Of a DNA stretch of 64,000 nucleotides, positions 12,892-25,183 are shown piece by piece. Numbering within the stretch: the first letter of the stretch is position 1; the number at the start of each line of letters is the position of its first letter. The notes under the pieces are model-generated. The model worked only from the letters and a program-made list of their open reading frames with translations. It had not been told where the DNA came from and did not search any database. The position numbers and the translations under genes were made by a program. Origin of the DNA: Bradysia coprophila (Eukaryota; Arthropoda; Insecta; Diptera; Sciaridae); NCBI RefSeq assembly GCF_014529535.1, contig NW_023503501.1:7394504-7458503 (forward strand). The letters are read 5' to 3'.

Positions 12892-13120
12892 ATAAGATCC
12901 TATTTGCCCCGAAAGTACATGCAATTACCTATCTAATGACACCCACGACCACGTTTCGTGTACCTGGAGTTTCAGTCCGAAAAGTGCGTGTTTATAGTCA
13001 CCTCCCACAGAACCGTCGAGAATATTTGTTGAAAGTATTTTTGGCTTCTAGGGTCTTCTACCTTTCTAGGCACATGTGAAGAGGTCCAATGGGAACTGCG
13101 TCCGATTCTGGATAATGATT
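12892..13120 (+). repeat. Dispersed repeat family R1, copy 3
   Basis: Shares CCTATTTGCCCC, GTACATGCAATTACCTA and TTTTTGGCTTCTAGGGTC blocks with the copy at 54-300, and the core with the copy at 1100-1340. It starts about 50 bp after the LINE tail, so it could be part of a larger composite insertion. Confidence 0.6.
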
Positions 13121-14252
13121 GGCGGGAGCTCTTTGTGCGTACATAGCCTATGTGTGAAATTGGTGTGTAAATTTCAGGTTAACTGAAACCTGGTAGTTTT
13201 GAATAAAGCAATCTCCGGCTCTGAGGCACATTTTTCAAAATTTACTTAAAACATTGCTTCTGGCAAGCAACGATCATACCAATAAATTTACTAACAGCGA
13301 GCTTCGGACCTTGGTCGACTTAACTTTTCTCAATTATTATAAATAAATCAAATAAAGTGCACATGTGACACGGAAACGTCAACAATTTTTAATGGCCCGC
13401 ATGTGACGTCACTTAAATTCACAAAGCTTCCGAATCAGTTTACGAGGTTATGTTGATGCTTTCATGAACTCGCACTGACACGAAAAGTGGAAAAAAATAT
13501 GCTTCAAAAAACCATTGATGAGAGAAAAAATTGAGAAAATCAGAAGTTACGACGAGGTTCGATAAACATTTAAAAAAAAAAATCAATTGAAACGGAGACA
13601 CGGATATTATTGAAAGCACATGCAAACACTCTCGTTGGAAGTATACTTTTGTTAGACACGAAATAAATAAACGCAAAAAAATGATCACCTTACGCCAGTG
13701 TCAAAATTATTAAACTTATTCAAAGTTATTTCACCAACGTTTTTGAACTATTTAAGTTTAAAATATAAAAACGCACACAAAAACTAATATATTGAGCACG
13801 GCCCAAACAGACGCTTTTAACATGAAATTCTTTTATTTTCAGGTTAGTAAGTTTTTGACTTTTTACTGGTTGAAAAAGTCAACAGAGTAAACATGAACGC
13901 AGTACTAGGTGCATTTCATTGATCTAGTAATGTAGTCCAAAGTTGCATTTTGAATATCTTTGAAAATGAACTGTCGAGAGCAGGGTGAAAGCAGAAAACA
14001 TTTTCGCTAAATCGGTGGAACTCAATGAAATTAGTGAATAGAAACTTAGTGCGAAATCAGTTAAATTTCTCGAAATTTGGTGGTATTTTTGAAATCTGTG
14101 AAACTGCTAATTCGAGCTAATTTGAGACTTTTCGAAATATTTTCACCAAATGAAAACCGATTTCAGTAAACTTTTTTTCCCTTGAAAGCTGTTGACCAGA
14201 CTCGTCGTTTACGTCCCATATTAAGTCGGTGGTCCAAAATCTCGGGTAGATA
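13121..14252. other. Intergenic, nothing recognised
   Basis: AT-rich. The open frames on both strands are short, low in complexity and without domain motifs. Confidence 0.4.
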
Positions 14253-14450
14253 CAACGCACTGCTCCTAGCATGAACACTACTTTGACAAATGACAAATTT
14301 GGTGGCTTTTGTGATGAGAGCTACCGCTTAAGATTGATTGTATTGTGTGTTTTAACTCATACAACGAAAACAAGTCATCTATCTTTACGAAAAAATCGCA
14401 GTGCCTACTGTTATAATATTTCTTATGTTTATCCTAGGAGTAGTGCGTTG
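14253..14450. mobile_element. Small inverted-repeat transposon (MITE), CAACGCACT ends
   Basis: The left end CAACGCACTGCTCCTAG (14253-14269) is inverted at 14434-14450 with one mismatch, enclosing about 165 bp. The terminal CAACGCACT is shared with the elements at 17519, 21561 and 60359, which suggests related transposon ends. I could not identify a target duplication. Confidence 0.6.
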
Positions 14451-15455
14451 GTAGATGCCACCATAAAAATTTATGCTTGTTTTTAGCAAATTTTTGAAAA
14501 TTCTAGTTTACTATACTCTTTTTTGCTGAAAGCAAGACGCGTAGTTTGACACCAATATGAGGTCATTGGCATAACGTCTTGGGGAGATATGACCAAAAAA
14601 TGTTGGTTTGTATTCGACTTTCCAAGATATTCTCAATAGATCTCAAATGATTTCTGTAGAAACGAACGCTATAATTCAACAATTGCACTAAATGACACGA
14701 AATTAAATTTTTAGAAGATTTTTGGTTCATTCTACTTCGAAGTAAGGTGAAATTACCTCGACCCAAACACTGCCAAAATTTCATTTTTTCATATAAAAAC
14801 TGAAGATCGGTGTCATTTGAAAGCTACAGCATATGACTTCACGAGAAAAATAACTTTGGCTCGATCAGCCAAAGCAACATTTTCTGAGGGGCAACAAGCA
14901 CCAATTTCGAAAAAATAAAAATTCTGGCCACCGAAAAATATCACTTTTATAGACCTATCTCTCACAGATTTTGAGCTACCAACCTCATAAAGGGCTCAAA
15001 CAGCGACTTGACCATAGCTTTCAGGAAAAAACAAGTTTACAGAAATCAGTTTACATTTGGTGAAAATATTTCGAAAAGTCACAAACGTGTAACGCAACCA
15101 ACCGCCGACTTCTTCGATCACACTAGTCACACTTCGCAGGCTAAAAATTCCAATTCTGGTTGGCATGATGAAAGCGCTGGGTCTCCTGAGTGTTAGAAAA
15201 TTTATAGACTGATTTGTTACCGCCAAACATAGACAACACAGCTCACTTTATGCCTCAGAAATGACGAAATTTCTAACGCAACTAACCATGGAGTTACCCA
15301 TACATGTATAAGACCCTTGTTGGCCTGGACGAAAGTCTCAAAATGATTCAAGAAAAGATGGACTTCGTTTTGTCTAAGTTTATTTGTTGTGTATCGAATC
15401 TTATTACAAAATATTTGTTGTTTTGATAATTCCACCAAACCCGAAACCAACCAGC
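14451..15455. other. Intergenic; holds the poly(A) signal of S28 gene A
   Basis: No gene seen. On the minus strand AATAAA at 15379-15384 lies about 70 bp beyond the stop of S28 gene A and is its likely poly(A) signal. Confidence 0.45.
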
Positions 15456-17405
15456 TTAGGCGAGCCATCCTTCAATGAGTTCCTGAATGCGACGTTTCGC
15501 TGCAACTACAGCTGCTGAATCATTATCTCGGATTGGGGGTAAGTCGTTTCCTTGAGTACCACCTAAGAAAAAGAATTTTAGAGTAAAGTGAGTTGTCCGT
15601 GGGTTGGGTATACAGGTAGGGTCTTGTTCTACGAACTATATTTTCGTCTTGTCTCACTTCTTTCACATTTTCTGTTCAAAACAACGTTCTTCGACAGTTT
15701 CTAATAGTAGGTAGAGCTAAGATATGCTGTGCATGGGTATTACTTACCAGCAATAACAATAGATACAGCATCGTCATTTAAGTCTGTGGTACGGCCAATA
15801 ACATTCCATGGGTCGTGTTGACCATATACAAAAACAGCGTTCGTAATCTGAGGTGTTAGGCCACCATAGAAAGTGTTGAATCGGTTAGAGTTCCGCTCAA
15901 GGCGATCTGGTGTAAATCTGTTTGAACAAAAACGATGAACTATTTTGGCTCAACAAAAATGTTGCAAGTGTGTAACATACGAAGCTCCGAAAATCTCCTC
16001 GCAGGTTTCATGATAGATTTCAACTGAAAGTTAAATCACAAGATGTGGTTGATGTAAACGCAAATCAAATTAACTCATCTAAATAAGTCACCTGGGAAAG
16101 CATCGCCAAAAGGTTGATCGGGAAATGCCCCTGATGTATGGAACCATCCGATCGACGAGCACATCTGATACGACCATTGCCGGTCACCAACTACTACAGC
16201 TGGTGCATCCCATTCTATTTGACGCTCCGCTTCAATGATGTAAGCATGATCAATTACCAAACACTCATCGGGGGCGAAGAAGAAGTTCAAAATTGCTGCA
16301 ACATTTGCAACTGGATGACCAGGTCCTTGCAGAAGAGCACATGTGCCCCTGATCGACGCTTCGCTGTCAAATCAAAGTAACTTGCAAATGGTTTACACGT
16401 TTCTAAAGAACATTAAAATTTACGTTGCTGTGATCGGCAGAAGGCCATAAAATTCGCCCATAATACCGAAAAAGTGAGGAACATCATCGGGTCCAAGATC
16501 CCAGCATAGTCTGAAATATTCACTAAGTTCTTCCCATTCTTCTGCTTCTATCATCTCTAGGGTTGAACTGAAACCAGCTTCCAGAGCATTGTAACAAGAA
16601 TCGCCACCTAATCGACGGAATGCAGCTCCGATCGCTACTTTATATTGATCGAAATCCACAATTGATGGGAGTGGAGCGCTTGATGCCCAGACACCTACAT
16701 TGGTATAGCATTTTATAGACAAGCCTTAGAATTCACTCTGAAATGTCTGTGCTTACCGCGTACTAAATGTGGATATTGTTGACGGAACCATACAGCAAGA
16801 CTCGCAGAGTAGTGTGCTCCAACTAAAATGAATTGTGCATTTGCTGCTCCTTCTACCGTGGATTGAATGTGATTGATAAAGTGTGCTGTATCTGCTAAAG
16901 CTTGTTCCACTGTCAAGAATCTCAAATTGGCGTCCGATACATTCCTATGTGCAAACACTTGAGTAACGGAATTGTATCGACGATGGGAACCGAATTTTTC
17001 TTACTCTGTTGGACGACTTTCACCGTAGAAACGATGTTCCAAATGGAAAAGGTTCGCATTCAGATCTCTAGCAATATCGTACATGTGGCTGCTAGTCAAC
17101 CGTTGTTCATTGATAGCCGATTCACCACCTAAAAACACGAAAATCGGCGATCCTGGCCGATAAAATTCATTATTCATGAAGTATCTCTGTTGCCAAGTGT
17201 CTAAGTTGGCAGGATTGAAATTATCAACTCGTTGCGTAACCGTTAGCAATGTAACATTGGCTGGAATGGGGCCATCGAATGGGGCAGGTTCACGGAACGG
17301 CATTCGTTGTTCGAAAAATTTCTTTAGCGACACTTTCCGTTTTTCGCTTGGTGCAGCCAATGCAATCGCTATTATTGCAGCGACAAGGATGAAGATCTTG
17401 GCCAT
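15456..17405 (-). CDS. S28 serine peptidase-like protein A, 483 aa, likely inactive
   Basis: Seven exons: 17005-17405, 16757-16944, 16424-16694, 16092-16363, 15981-16023, 15748-15917 and 15456-15562. They close in frame as 484 codons. Residues 1-18 form a hydrophobic signal peptide (MAKIFILVAAIIAIALAAP), so the protein should be secreted or lysosomal. Family S28 (prolyl carboxypeptidase, DPP7, K12H4.7-like) features follow: TQRVDNF, QRYF, FVFLGGE, LEHRFYGESRPT and FLTVEQALAD. The nucleophile elbow, normally GGSY, reads GAHY, with His178 at the serine position (codon 16812-16814). Asp is kept (Asp427 in GQHDPW). The catalytic His is replaced by Gln452 in GGTQGNDL. Two of three triad residues are missing, so proteolysis is unlikely. 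Length is normal for the family. Exon 4 is shorter and divergent at its start (TEASIRGTCALLQGPG) compared with the paralogues. Confidence 0.9.
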
Positions 17406-17490
17406 TTTGAAGGTTCTGTTTAATAATGAAAGGGAAATTCCCTTAGGGAATGCAAAATTTTGGAGTTAGACCGCCAGTGCATCAGAAGGG

Positions 17491-17498
17491 TTTTTATT
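17491..17498 (-). promoter_or_regulatory. Possible TATA-like box of S28 gene A
   Basis: The minus strand reads TAATAAAAA about 90 bp upstream of the ATG at 17405. The position is plausible for a short-leader insect gene, but the match is weak and untested. Confidence 0.25.
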
Positions 17499-17518
17499 AC
17501 TAATCTAAATCTTTGATT

Positions 17519-17678
17519 AACGCACTTCAAGCAAAGGTGTTTTTATTGGCAGCTGCCAGATAGATTACTATTTTGTAGGAAAAAAGTTTCCACATTTTTT
17601 TACAGTGCCAAAATTTGTTCGATACACTGTCCAGTTTCATTAATCTATGTATAGTACCACTCATGCTTGAAGTGCGTT
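17519..17678 (+). mobile_element. MITE family M1, full copy
   Basis: The ends AACGCACTTCAAGCA (left) and its inverse (17664-17678) enclose about 130 bp. The interior matches the element at 21561-21676 over nearly its whole length (for example ACAGTGCCAAAATTTGTT). It lies about 115 bp upstream of the start of S28 gene A, where it could affect the promoter. No target duplication is clear. Confidence 0.75.
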
Positions 17679-17679
17679 G

Positions 17680-20433
17680 CTTTGCACGTTTCATTGAGAG
17701 CAGACGGAAGTCTTATGATATTTTACGAAACGGAGTCTGTTTACAGAAGGCAGTGGGCGAATCATCTGTGACGAAATTATCTCGCAAAATTATTGAGATT
17801 TGTTAAGGAAAAAATGCTACACCAGATCAAGCATTCAATTTGATAAATTTAATTTTAATTCACACAACGCTTAGCACAGTTCTCTTTGGGCACAAATATC
17901 AAGTGTTCAAGAGAGTTCGTTAAAAACGGTTCGAATATTAAAACAAACGTAGAAATTTCCATATATCCCAACCACAGAGAAGAACACTGTCGCGAGTAAT
18001 TACGCTTTTCATAACAATGAACACGCCGTGTGTGGAATTACACTTTTTCCACTTCCTCTAATTTCGAATCAGCCAGAAAAAATCGTACCTGTTCCACTGG
18101 AGACCACAAATACTCTGATAGTCAATTCTTCCGAGCATGACCTACCAAATTATATCGATAGATAACCGTATTGACGGCAAATTTTTGAGATAATGGTGCT
18201 TGTGTGCATAGATACACGAATCTCAAAGCTCGTAGGCATATAATAGCGAATTGCGGGTTTTTCTTTAAATTAGTCAATCCGGAGAGTCACATAATTAGAT
18301 TTGAGGAGAACCGCCTGTTATGACACATTGTACATGTACATAACAGCCATTTCATTGGTATATTTTATTTCTGCCGCGACACTAGTCTCGAGTTTGACGA
18401 TAAATGGATCTATCTTTCCGTTGGATCGCATTTTTTAAACAGAAAAATGATAAAGTAAAGTTGAGCTTTAGCGTTCGATTGTTTGCTTTTTTTTCTATAT
18501 ATAAATATAACGTGATTAATCGATTCAATTATTTATAATTTTCCGTTGATAAAGGCTCGCGCCAGTTAAATGAAGTGCTTTGATAAGCTCTGATAGAGAG
18601 CTTTTCCATGGACTTAATGTCGAAATTTAACAGTAAAGTCAAGTGCACAACCAGTAAGTGAAAGAAAATTCTCATACATTTTTCCACACGCGCCGAAAAT
18701 TTTGACAGATGACCCATCGAAATTTCATTTATACTTGACTCGATAGGTCTTTACTACTATTAGATTTTACGCGTTGGACATTATTATTTCGACGAGTGGA
18801 AAGTCTGTAGCCCGCGTCCAAAACTATAATCACGCTAGTCAAAATAACAATGTTCAAACAATTACGCAAGTTTTTTTTATTGCCTGACCCATAAGAAAGT
18901 CGACCATTATATAGCAATTATCCCATTCTGAAAATGATCCATTACAGGAAGAATATCTTTTCTTCATTTTACATGTGTTTTTGGGTAATTTTTGGTGATG
19001 TTTTTCAATAGGTAGTGGGGTTGTGTATTTCGCCTTCTACACTTGTCGAAAAGCCAGTTCCCGAAGCTTATTGCTCAAAAAACAGACTTGTGAGCTGGCT
19101 TTTATTACAAAATTGTTACCTCATATGATAAATAGCTTTTTCAGCATTCCAACGTAACTGATATTTCTCGTGGAACACGCAAAATGAAAACTATCATAAA
19201 TTTAATCAGGTGCTGTGAGTTAAGTCTTTTTTAAAGAAGTCCTAAGTTTTATTGTTTTCTATCCTTTACTTAGACATAAGTTGTACAAGAAATAGAAGAA
19301 GGACTACATCTGGGTTGCATTTTTTTAAACTAATATCTTTCCATCTTTCGTTCCCTTTATCGATCCAAGGTAGGGAGAAATAACAAATTTCATATAATCC
19401 CATTATTACGTAAAACTGTATGGAGAAAATGTCGAAAACGTGTGAAGCGTTTTCTTTTGTGAAACCTATGTGATTTGTGAATAGCCTTCAAGGGAATATA
19501 CATAAAAGGTTTTCCGGTGATGCCTTTACATGAAAATTATACCAAATTATTGGCTTCTATTAGCCATAAAAAACTACAACGACACAGACAGCGGGTCCAG
19601 TAGCGCCAACAACAGAAGAATAGGCTAAGAACAGGCTTAGTTTACAAATTACCACCTCAATCCCAACCTTTCAAATATGTTGTAGCAACGCACTTCAAGC
19701 AAAAGTGAATGGTTTTTTACAGTGTTTTACAGATGTGTGACACACTGTCAAGTCTTCACGAATTTCACCATTTTCTCAAATTTTCGCAAAAAGTACCAAC
19801 TGCTTTGGTTGTAGACTACATTTTCGGTGTGGCGTGGCATCCATAACTAACCATTGCTATGAATCATTTTGATTTCTACAATTTAGTTTGATTCCCTCCC
19901 ACATGTATCACTACTTGAAATGGCAGACTGAATCCCCCCGACTATTCGCTCTTTTTTTGTGCTTATCGATATCAGATGCAATTTCGAAACACTTTGCTAA
20001 ATTTATTTTAAAAATTTCTTTGTATACCTCATTCCACAATATCTGGTACAAAGATAATATAAACATTGCAATCATCATCACATATCGCACTCGAGCATCT
20101 ACTTTCGTTCTTTTCTGCGTTAGCATTGTCGCAATGCCATTGTGTAATATGACATTATCATATCGTTACTCCGCACTCGAGTAAAGTTATTTATATTGAC
20201 GCCAAATTAATCAGTTCGATACCTTTCGAATTTAGACTGTTCAACAACAGAAGATCAAAGGTTAATGAAAGAAATTGCAATGCGCAATGTGTCGAGAAAA
20301 AAAATGTCGGGTGCAGATGAGAATCATGATGTTAATTTAATGATCATTCCGCATCAGTTTCTAACTACTGTAAGGGGAAAATAAGTTCATAAGCTTTTAG
20401 CAATCTAAAACGGTTTTAACTTAAAACAAGTAG
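17680..20433. other. Intergenic with a partial M1 MITE at about 19686
   Basis: No gene is supported. At 19686-19750 the M1 left end AACGCACTTCAAGCAAAAGT recurs with ACAGTG and GACACACTGTCAAG motifs, but no right end is seen, so it is a fragment. The 98-codon open frame at 19888 has no recognisable motif. The minus strand has AATAAA at 20434-20439 and 20446-20451, just past the stop of S28 gene B. Confidence 0.45.
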
Positions 20434-20459
20434 TTTATTCAAAAATTTATTCGATATTT

Positions 20460-23400
20460 TTACAAAGGAACATTTCCACCAGCTGTTGCAATCCAGCCCG
20501 TAATGATTTCTTGAATTCTAGCCTTGGCAGCTGCTAGAGCTGGACTGTCGTCTACATGAAAATTTTAAAGAAAAATGTTGAACTGATTTTTCGTAGCTAA
20601 GTCATTCGCTTACCATTGGAAATTGGTCCTAAATCATTGCCATGTGATGCACCCGCAATGATGATGGCCTGAGCTGAAGCACTCAAACTACTCTGGACAC
20701 CAGCTGACCGCCATGGATCAAATTCACCTGAATCATAAAATTATCAAATGTAATCATTGAATTTTACCGATAAAGAAATCATTGCCGACCATGTACGAAC
20801 AGTGCATTTGTAACGGATGGATTAAGCCCTCCATAGACGGTGTTAAAGCGTGCAGAGTTTGCGTTCAGTGTGGATGCATTGAAACTGCAATTAATTTTTT
20901 TATATTCAACATACACTGCAATCAGTGGGTCACTTGATGCCTTACACTGGTCCAAACAAATCTTCACAAGCGCGATAAATGAATTCGACGGGAAAACTGC
21001 TTCCGAACGGTTGGAATCTGGAGTTGGATGAGTGGTACCACACGAATTGGGAACATGATTGATATGAAAATTGACGCAGACCAGCCTGAACAGCTGTGGC
21101 ATTCCATTCGGTGCGACGTTCCTCTCTCAGAACCGTTTCATAATCGACCGATACACAATCATCTTCCAAGAGTATGTCGAGAATTTCTCCGACAGCATGA
21201 GCGTCACTTTCATGATCACCCGTTAGAATTTCACAGATAGCGTCGACTGAAGTAATTCTAAAGAAAATCATAAAATGGGAGCATAAAAGACATGAATTTT
21301 GAAATTGTACTGCTACTTTAAATCGTTCAGTTCTTGTTCCCCCTTGACGGCCACTTTTTAAGTATCATTTTGACCGAGATATTGCATTTTTATTAAAATT
21401 CAATTTTTAGCCATTTTGCTAGTGAACTGAAAACAATACCGCCGCGTTACCTTTCAAATAAAAGAAATTTCAGGAAAATCGCTAAAAATTGATTCGAGAT
21501 AGTCAAAAAAACACTACCAACCATGAGGTGAAGTGGTACTCTAAATAGAGTACTGAAAAGGGACAGTGTATCAAACAAATTTTGGCACTGTAAAAAATCT
21601 GGAAAGTTTTTTTTTTATACAAAATAGTACACCATTTGACAGCTGTCACTTGGAGCACTTTTGCTTGAAGTGCGTTGGCTCAGTTCGTGAACCCTACCTC
21701 CCTATTTTGACAAATTATCATTCTGACTTAAAAATTCTTTCGACCGATCTAATTATTTTGACAAAGACTATTTTTGGAAAAACATTTTCTTGAATTTTTC
21801 AATATTTTCGTGTTAGAAACCTGCAGGACGCAGGACCGAAAATATATATGCCCTGGTACAAGTAAATTCATGGATTTCAAAATATACACATTAAAATGAA
21901 CGGGTGCACTGAACGTTTTGTATGTAGAACGTGTAGAATTAGAACAGGCAAACACCGTTCATTGGTGTTCATCGGTTCATCCCCTTTCCATTCAATGGAT
22001 TTGTGCATATCAGTCTGTCAAATTATTCAGGTTATGCTTGAGTTAGTGTACAGTTTTTAGGCGATTAAAATAAGATCGAAAAATAATTAGAAACATTAAA
22101 TCATCAGTGAAGAGAAATGGATGACCCGGAACGGTATCACCATGCGGAAATATTAAAGTCTGATATGGAAAACTTTTTCGTCGAATACAAAGCAAAGATT
22201 CGCCTTCGTGCCGATGGAAAAGACTCATTGCTGGATGTGGGCTGTGCTGGTGGCAACATTACAGTCGACGTTATACGCTCCACATTACTACCGGAAACCT
22301 TTTCGCGTGTGGTGGGAGTTGACATTAACAAAGCAATGATTGATTACGCGAATGAACATTTCCGACTGCCGAATGTTTCATTTGACGTTCTGAACATTGG
22401 CAGTGATATAACGGACTTTGCAACTGTCCACCAATGTTTCGATCACATTACGTGCACCCTGTGTTTGCACTTGGTTCCCGATCAAGAACGGGCTCTAAAA
22501 AATATTTTCAATTTACTTGAACCGAACGGAGACTGTTTGCTGTACATTTTGGTGGACTGTTTTGTGTTTGATACATACGGCAAGATGCACAAGAAATGGT
22601 CGAAATATATGGACGACGCTGATGACTTCATTTCACCATACTATCGGCGAGTGAATCCTGAGCATTTTCTGAAGAATTATTTGAGAACAGCCGGATTTGC
22701 TCGATATGAAGTTCAGATGAGAAAGGAAACTCTAATTTTCGATGACATCGAAACGTTCAAAGGTAGTTTTTCGTTTAATTTGAGTCAATTTGAGTTAATT
22801 TGAGTTAATGTGGCGTTTGCAGAGAGCTACCGGTCGGTTATACCATTTTTGCATCGAATGCCATCAGTGGAAGCAGAGGAGTTTGTGAACGAATTTGTGG
22901 ATCTATCTTTGGAAGCGACGATGGAAAAGAACGTTCTAAACAACGGTGTCAAGATCAAATTACCATACACAATCATGACTGCCTTCGCAGAAAAATGAAT
23001 TAAATTCCAGTGAAATTATTCTCGTAAAAAAATGAAAAAAGAATGGAATCAATAGCCAATTGAATAAAGAACTTGAACTGCGTCGAATTTCAAGTAGTCT
23101 ATAAGGGCTCATAGCTTCAAGAATTTATAATCAGATAATCCACTTACTCATCAAATTGAGCCAACAGCGAGTAGAATGCCGACATAGTCGCGAAGAAAAT
23201 CTGACGATCTTGTTCGGTTTCAATGTCTCCACACAAATGGAAGATTTCTTCAACTTCGTCATCTAAACCGTCGTCCAACATCTGTTCCGTTTGAGCAAAT
23301 CCTCGTTGCAAAACGTTGTAGCATTCAGCTCCGCCAACTTGGCGATAAACGGCACCGGCAAGTTCTTTATACTGGAAATGATCAACGATCGATAAAAGAG

Positions 23401-24128
23401 GAGCACTCGAAGCCCATGCACTGCAAGTACAAAACATTGTTGATGTTAGTAAGTGTTTTTCACTCAGTTCATTTATTGCGTTCGCGTTTACCCTAGGGAG
23501 AGATGAGGATACTTCTGACGGAAAAAAATTGCTAAACTTCCAGAGTAATGTCCACCGATGACAATGACCGGAGAATCTCTCGCTCCAGGCGTAACACTGT
23601 TAGATTTAATGTGAGCTACGAAATGCGCTACATCAGCGAGTGCTTGTTCGGAAGTCAGGAATTGAAGATTTGCATCGGAGACATCTCTGTAATTTTATCA
23701 AAAATATTAGTGGTCCCGTCTGCTGATGATAGAATGAGAAAGTACTCAGTTGGTCTGCTTTCGCCGTAATAACGATGCTCCAAGTAGAACATGTATCCAT
23801 TCAATTCTCTAGCCAAATCTGCCATTAAACTGTTTTCCAAACGATATGGAGTGATGCTCCATTCCCCGGCTAGGAAAACGAAAATTGCACCTCCTTCGCG
23901 GAAAAATTCACCATTCATCAGGTATCGTTGTGTCCAGGTGGCATCATTAGTCAGATCAAAATGGTCTAGTTGCTGAGTTATATTTCCCCAAACGACATTT
24001 TTGGGGCTTGGTGGGTTCTCTGGCTCTGAAGGGAATGGATCACGTCGATTCAATAGTTTTTTCAGTGATAGTCCTTCTGACATAACGGCCAATGCAATGA
24101 GCACTGATATTAGCAGGAATTTTGCCAT
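20460..24128 (-). CDS. S28 serine peptidase-like protein B, 487 aa, hosts a nested gene
   Basis: Seven exons: 23746-24128, 23492-23686, 23148-23420, 20946-21257, 20790-20884, 20614-20727 and 20460-20551. They close in frame as 488 codons. Residues 1-19 form a signal peptide. S28 landmarks are TQQLDHF, FVFLAGEWS, LEHRYYGESRPT, FLTSEQALAD and ASSAPLLS. The nucleophile elbow reads GGHYSG, with His174 in place of Ser. Asp423 (GEFDPW) and His448 (GASHGND) are both present, so only the nucleophile is lost. Intron 3 (21258-23147, 1890 bp) is far larger than the others and contains a plus-strand methyltransferase gene and an M1 MITE. Intron 5 starts with a non-consensus GTCGGC, but its frame and the paralogue alignment support it. 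The last intron sits further downstream than in the paralogues. Confidence 0.88.
21561..21676 (-). mobile_element. MITE family M1, copy inside intron 3 of S28 gene B
   Basis: On the minus strand it begins AACGCACTTCAAGCA and continues through ACTATTTTGTA and ACAGTGCCAAAATTTGTT to ACACTGTCC, matching the copy at 17519 in reverse. The far terminal repeat is absent, so this copy is truncated. It lies about 440 bp upstream of the nested methyltransferase start. Confidence 0.7.
22117..22998 (+). CDS. Juvenile hormone acid methyltransferase-like protein, 273 aa
   Basis: Two exons, 22117-22762 and 22823-22998, with a 60-bp GT-AG intron, giving 274 codons. It is a class I SAM-dependent methyltransferase. 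Motif I is LLDVGCAGG (residues 38-46), the acidic ribose-binding loop VVGVDINKAM has Asp69, and the post-motif FDHITCTLCLHLVPDQ is followed by NIFNLLEPNGDCLL. FISPYYRR and the C-terminal IPFLHRMP block match insect JHAMTs, which methylate farnesoic or juvenile hormone acid in the corpora allata. JHAMT families include many paralogues of unknown substrate, and the usual CLHW is CLHL here, so orthology to the true JHAMT is not shown. The whole gene lies antisense within intron 3 of S28 gene B. The intron carries a small TTTGAGTTAA tandem repeat (about 22778-22810). AATAAA at 23063-23068 is the likely poly(A) signal. Confidence 0.88.
23063..23068 (+). terminator. Poly(A) signal of the nested methyltransferase gene
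   Basis: AATAAA 65 bp after the TGA at 22996-22998. It lies only about 80 bp before the next exon (antisense) of S28 gene B, so the two transcripts nearly or actually overlap in antisense. Confidence 0.55.
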
Positions 24129-24620
24129 CGTCTTAAATTTTTCTGAAAATTCGGAAAATTGGAAAAACGAAAATCAATCAAAATGCTCCGCATGATCCAT
24201 AACTTTAAAAATTTATTGACACCGTTATCGTGTTTTGCATAATGAAAAGTTTGATACAGCAATTCACATTAACGAATTATAAGAAAAATGAAATTAATTG
24301 ATTCAGCTTCGTTTCCAATAGTGGTATTCAATAGAAGATTTTCTTGAAAAATTAGAGCAAAACATTTTGTGAGCCTATTTCATGTTTCTTATAATTCGCT
24401 AATGCTACGTGTTCCATTATCAATTTAAGATCTTGACCAATAAATACTGTCAAGCTTTGAAGAACTCTAGTTCGGTATATTTACACTTGCGAGTCTTATG
24501 TATATTAAAAATAAAACAATTTTTAACACGGCTGAATCATGTTAGAGTAATTTCTGAATTAACGAAATAAACAAAATTTCCAAGATGATGATGCTATGCT
24601 CTCCTGATTCTGAATCCAGT

Positions 24621-25174
24621 TCACGCCGTAAGTGCGGTCGAAATTAAAAAACTTTCTAACGCAAGTCTTTCTAACGCAGCGTCATTTTCATACAAGGAAG
24701 CGTTGAAATGTATTTTGTGCCACCGAGAATTGAAATACGACGGATTTCAATATCGATAACTAGATTGAAATGTCCAAAATTACAACACCCGTTTTCATGG
24801 CTTATTACAACACTCAAACCAGTGTTGAAATGAAATTCGTATGAGTTATTACAGCATTCGTTTTAAAAAAATGCAAAGCAACGTGATCGATCAAATTCGA
24901 AGAGTGATTGTTTACAATGAAATTTCTGAATTTTTGTGCATTTGTCTATTTCAATTCTCGGTTGGCACAAAGCACGATGTGTTACACGTATTGTAATGAG
25001 ATTTTTTCAGCACACGACCCAATTTTCCTTACTCGCTCCGCTCGTAAGGAAAACTTGGGTCTAGTGCTGAAAAAATCAACATTACAATACTTGTAACACA
25101 ACATACTATTTCGGTTCACTTTTTCATCGATTCGTTCACTTGAAATTCAAATTTTAGGCAAACTTACGGCGTGA
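24621..25174. mobile_element. Possible 554-bp inverted-repeat element
   Basis: TCACGCCGTAAG at 24621-24632 is exactly inverted at 25163-25174. The interval contains a strong internal inverted repeat at 24979-25099. There is no coding capacity and no clear target duplication. The pairing could be coincidental, since only 12 bp match. Confidence 0.4.
24979..25099. repeat. Foldback inverted repeat, about 55-bp arms
   Basis: The arms begin GTGTTAC and end GTAACAC. They pair through ATTGTAATG, TTTTTTCAGCAC, GACCCAA and TTTTCCTTAC, leaving a short loop, TCGCTCCGCTC. The GC-rich loop in AT-rich arms resembles other foldbacks in the window (for example 50573-50678). Confidence 0.75.
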
Positions 25175-25183
25175 GTTCTTAAT

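Noticed and set aside
20460-24128. Two separate partial S28 genes (20460-21257 and 23148-24128)
   Set aside because: The halves are complementary, in the same strand and phase, and together give a full-length S28 protein matching the paralogues, so a single gene with a long intron is simpler.
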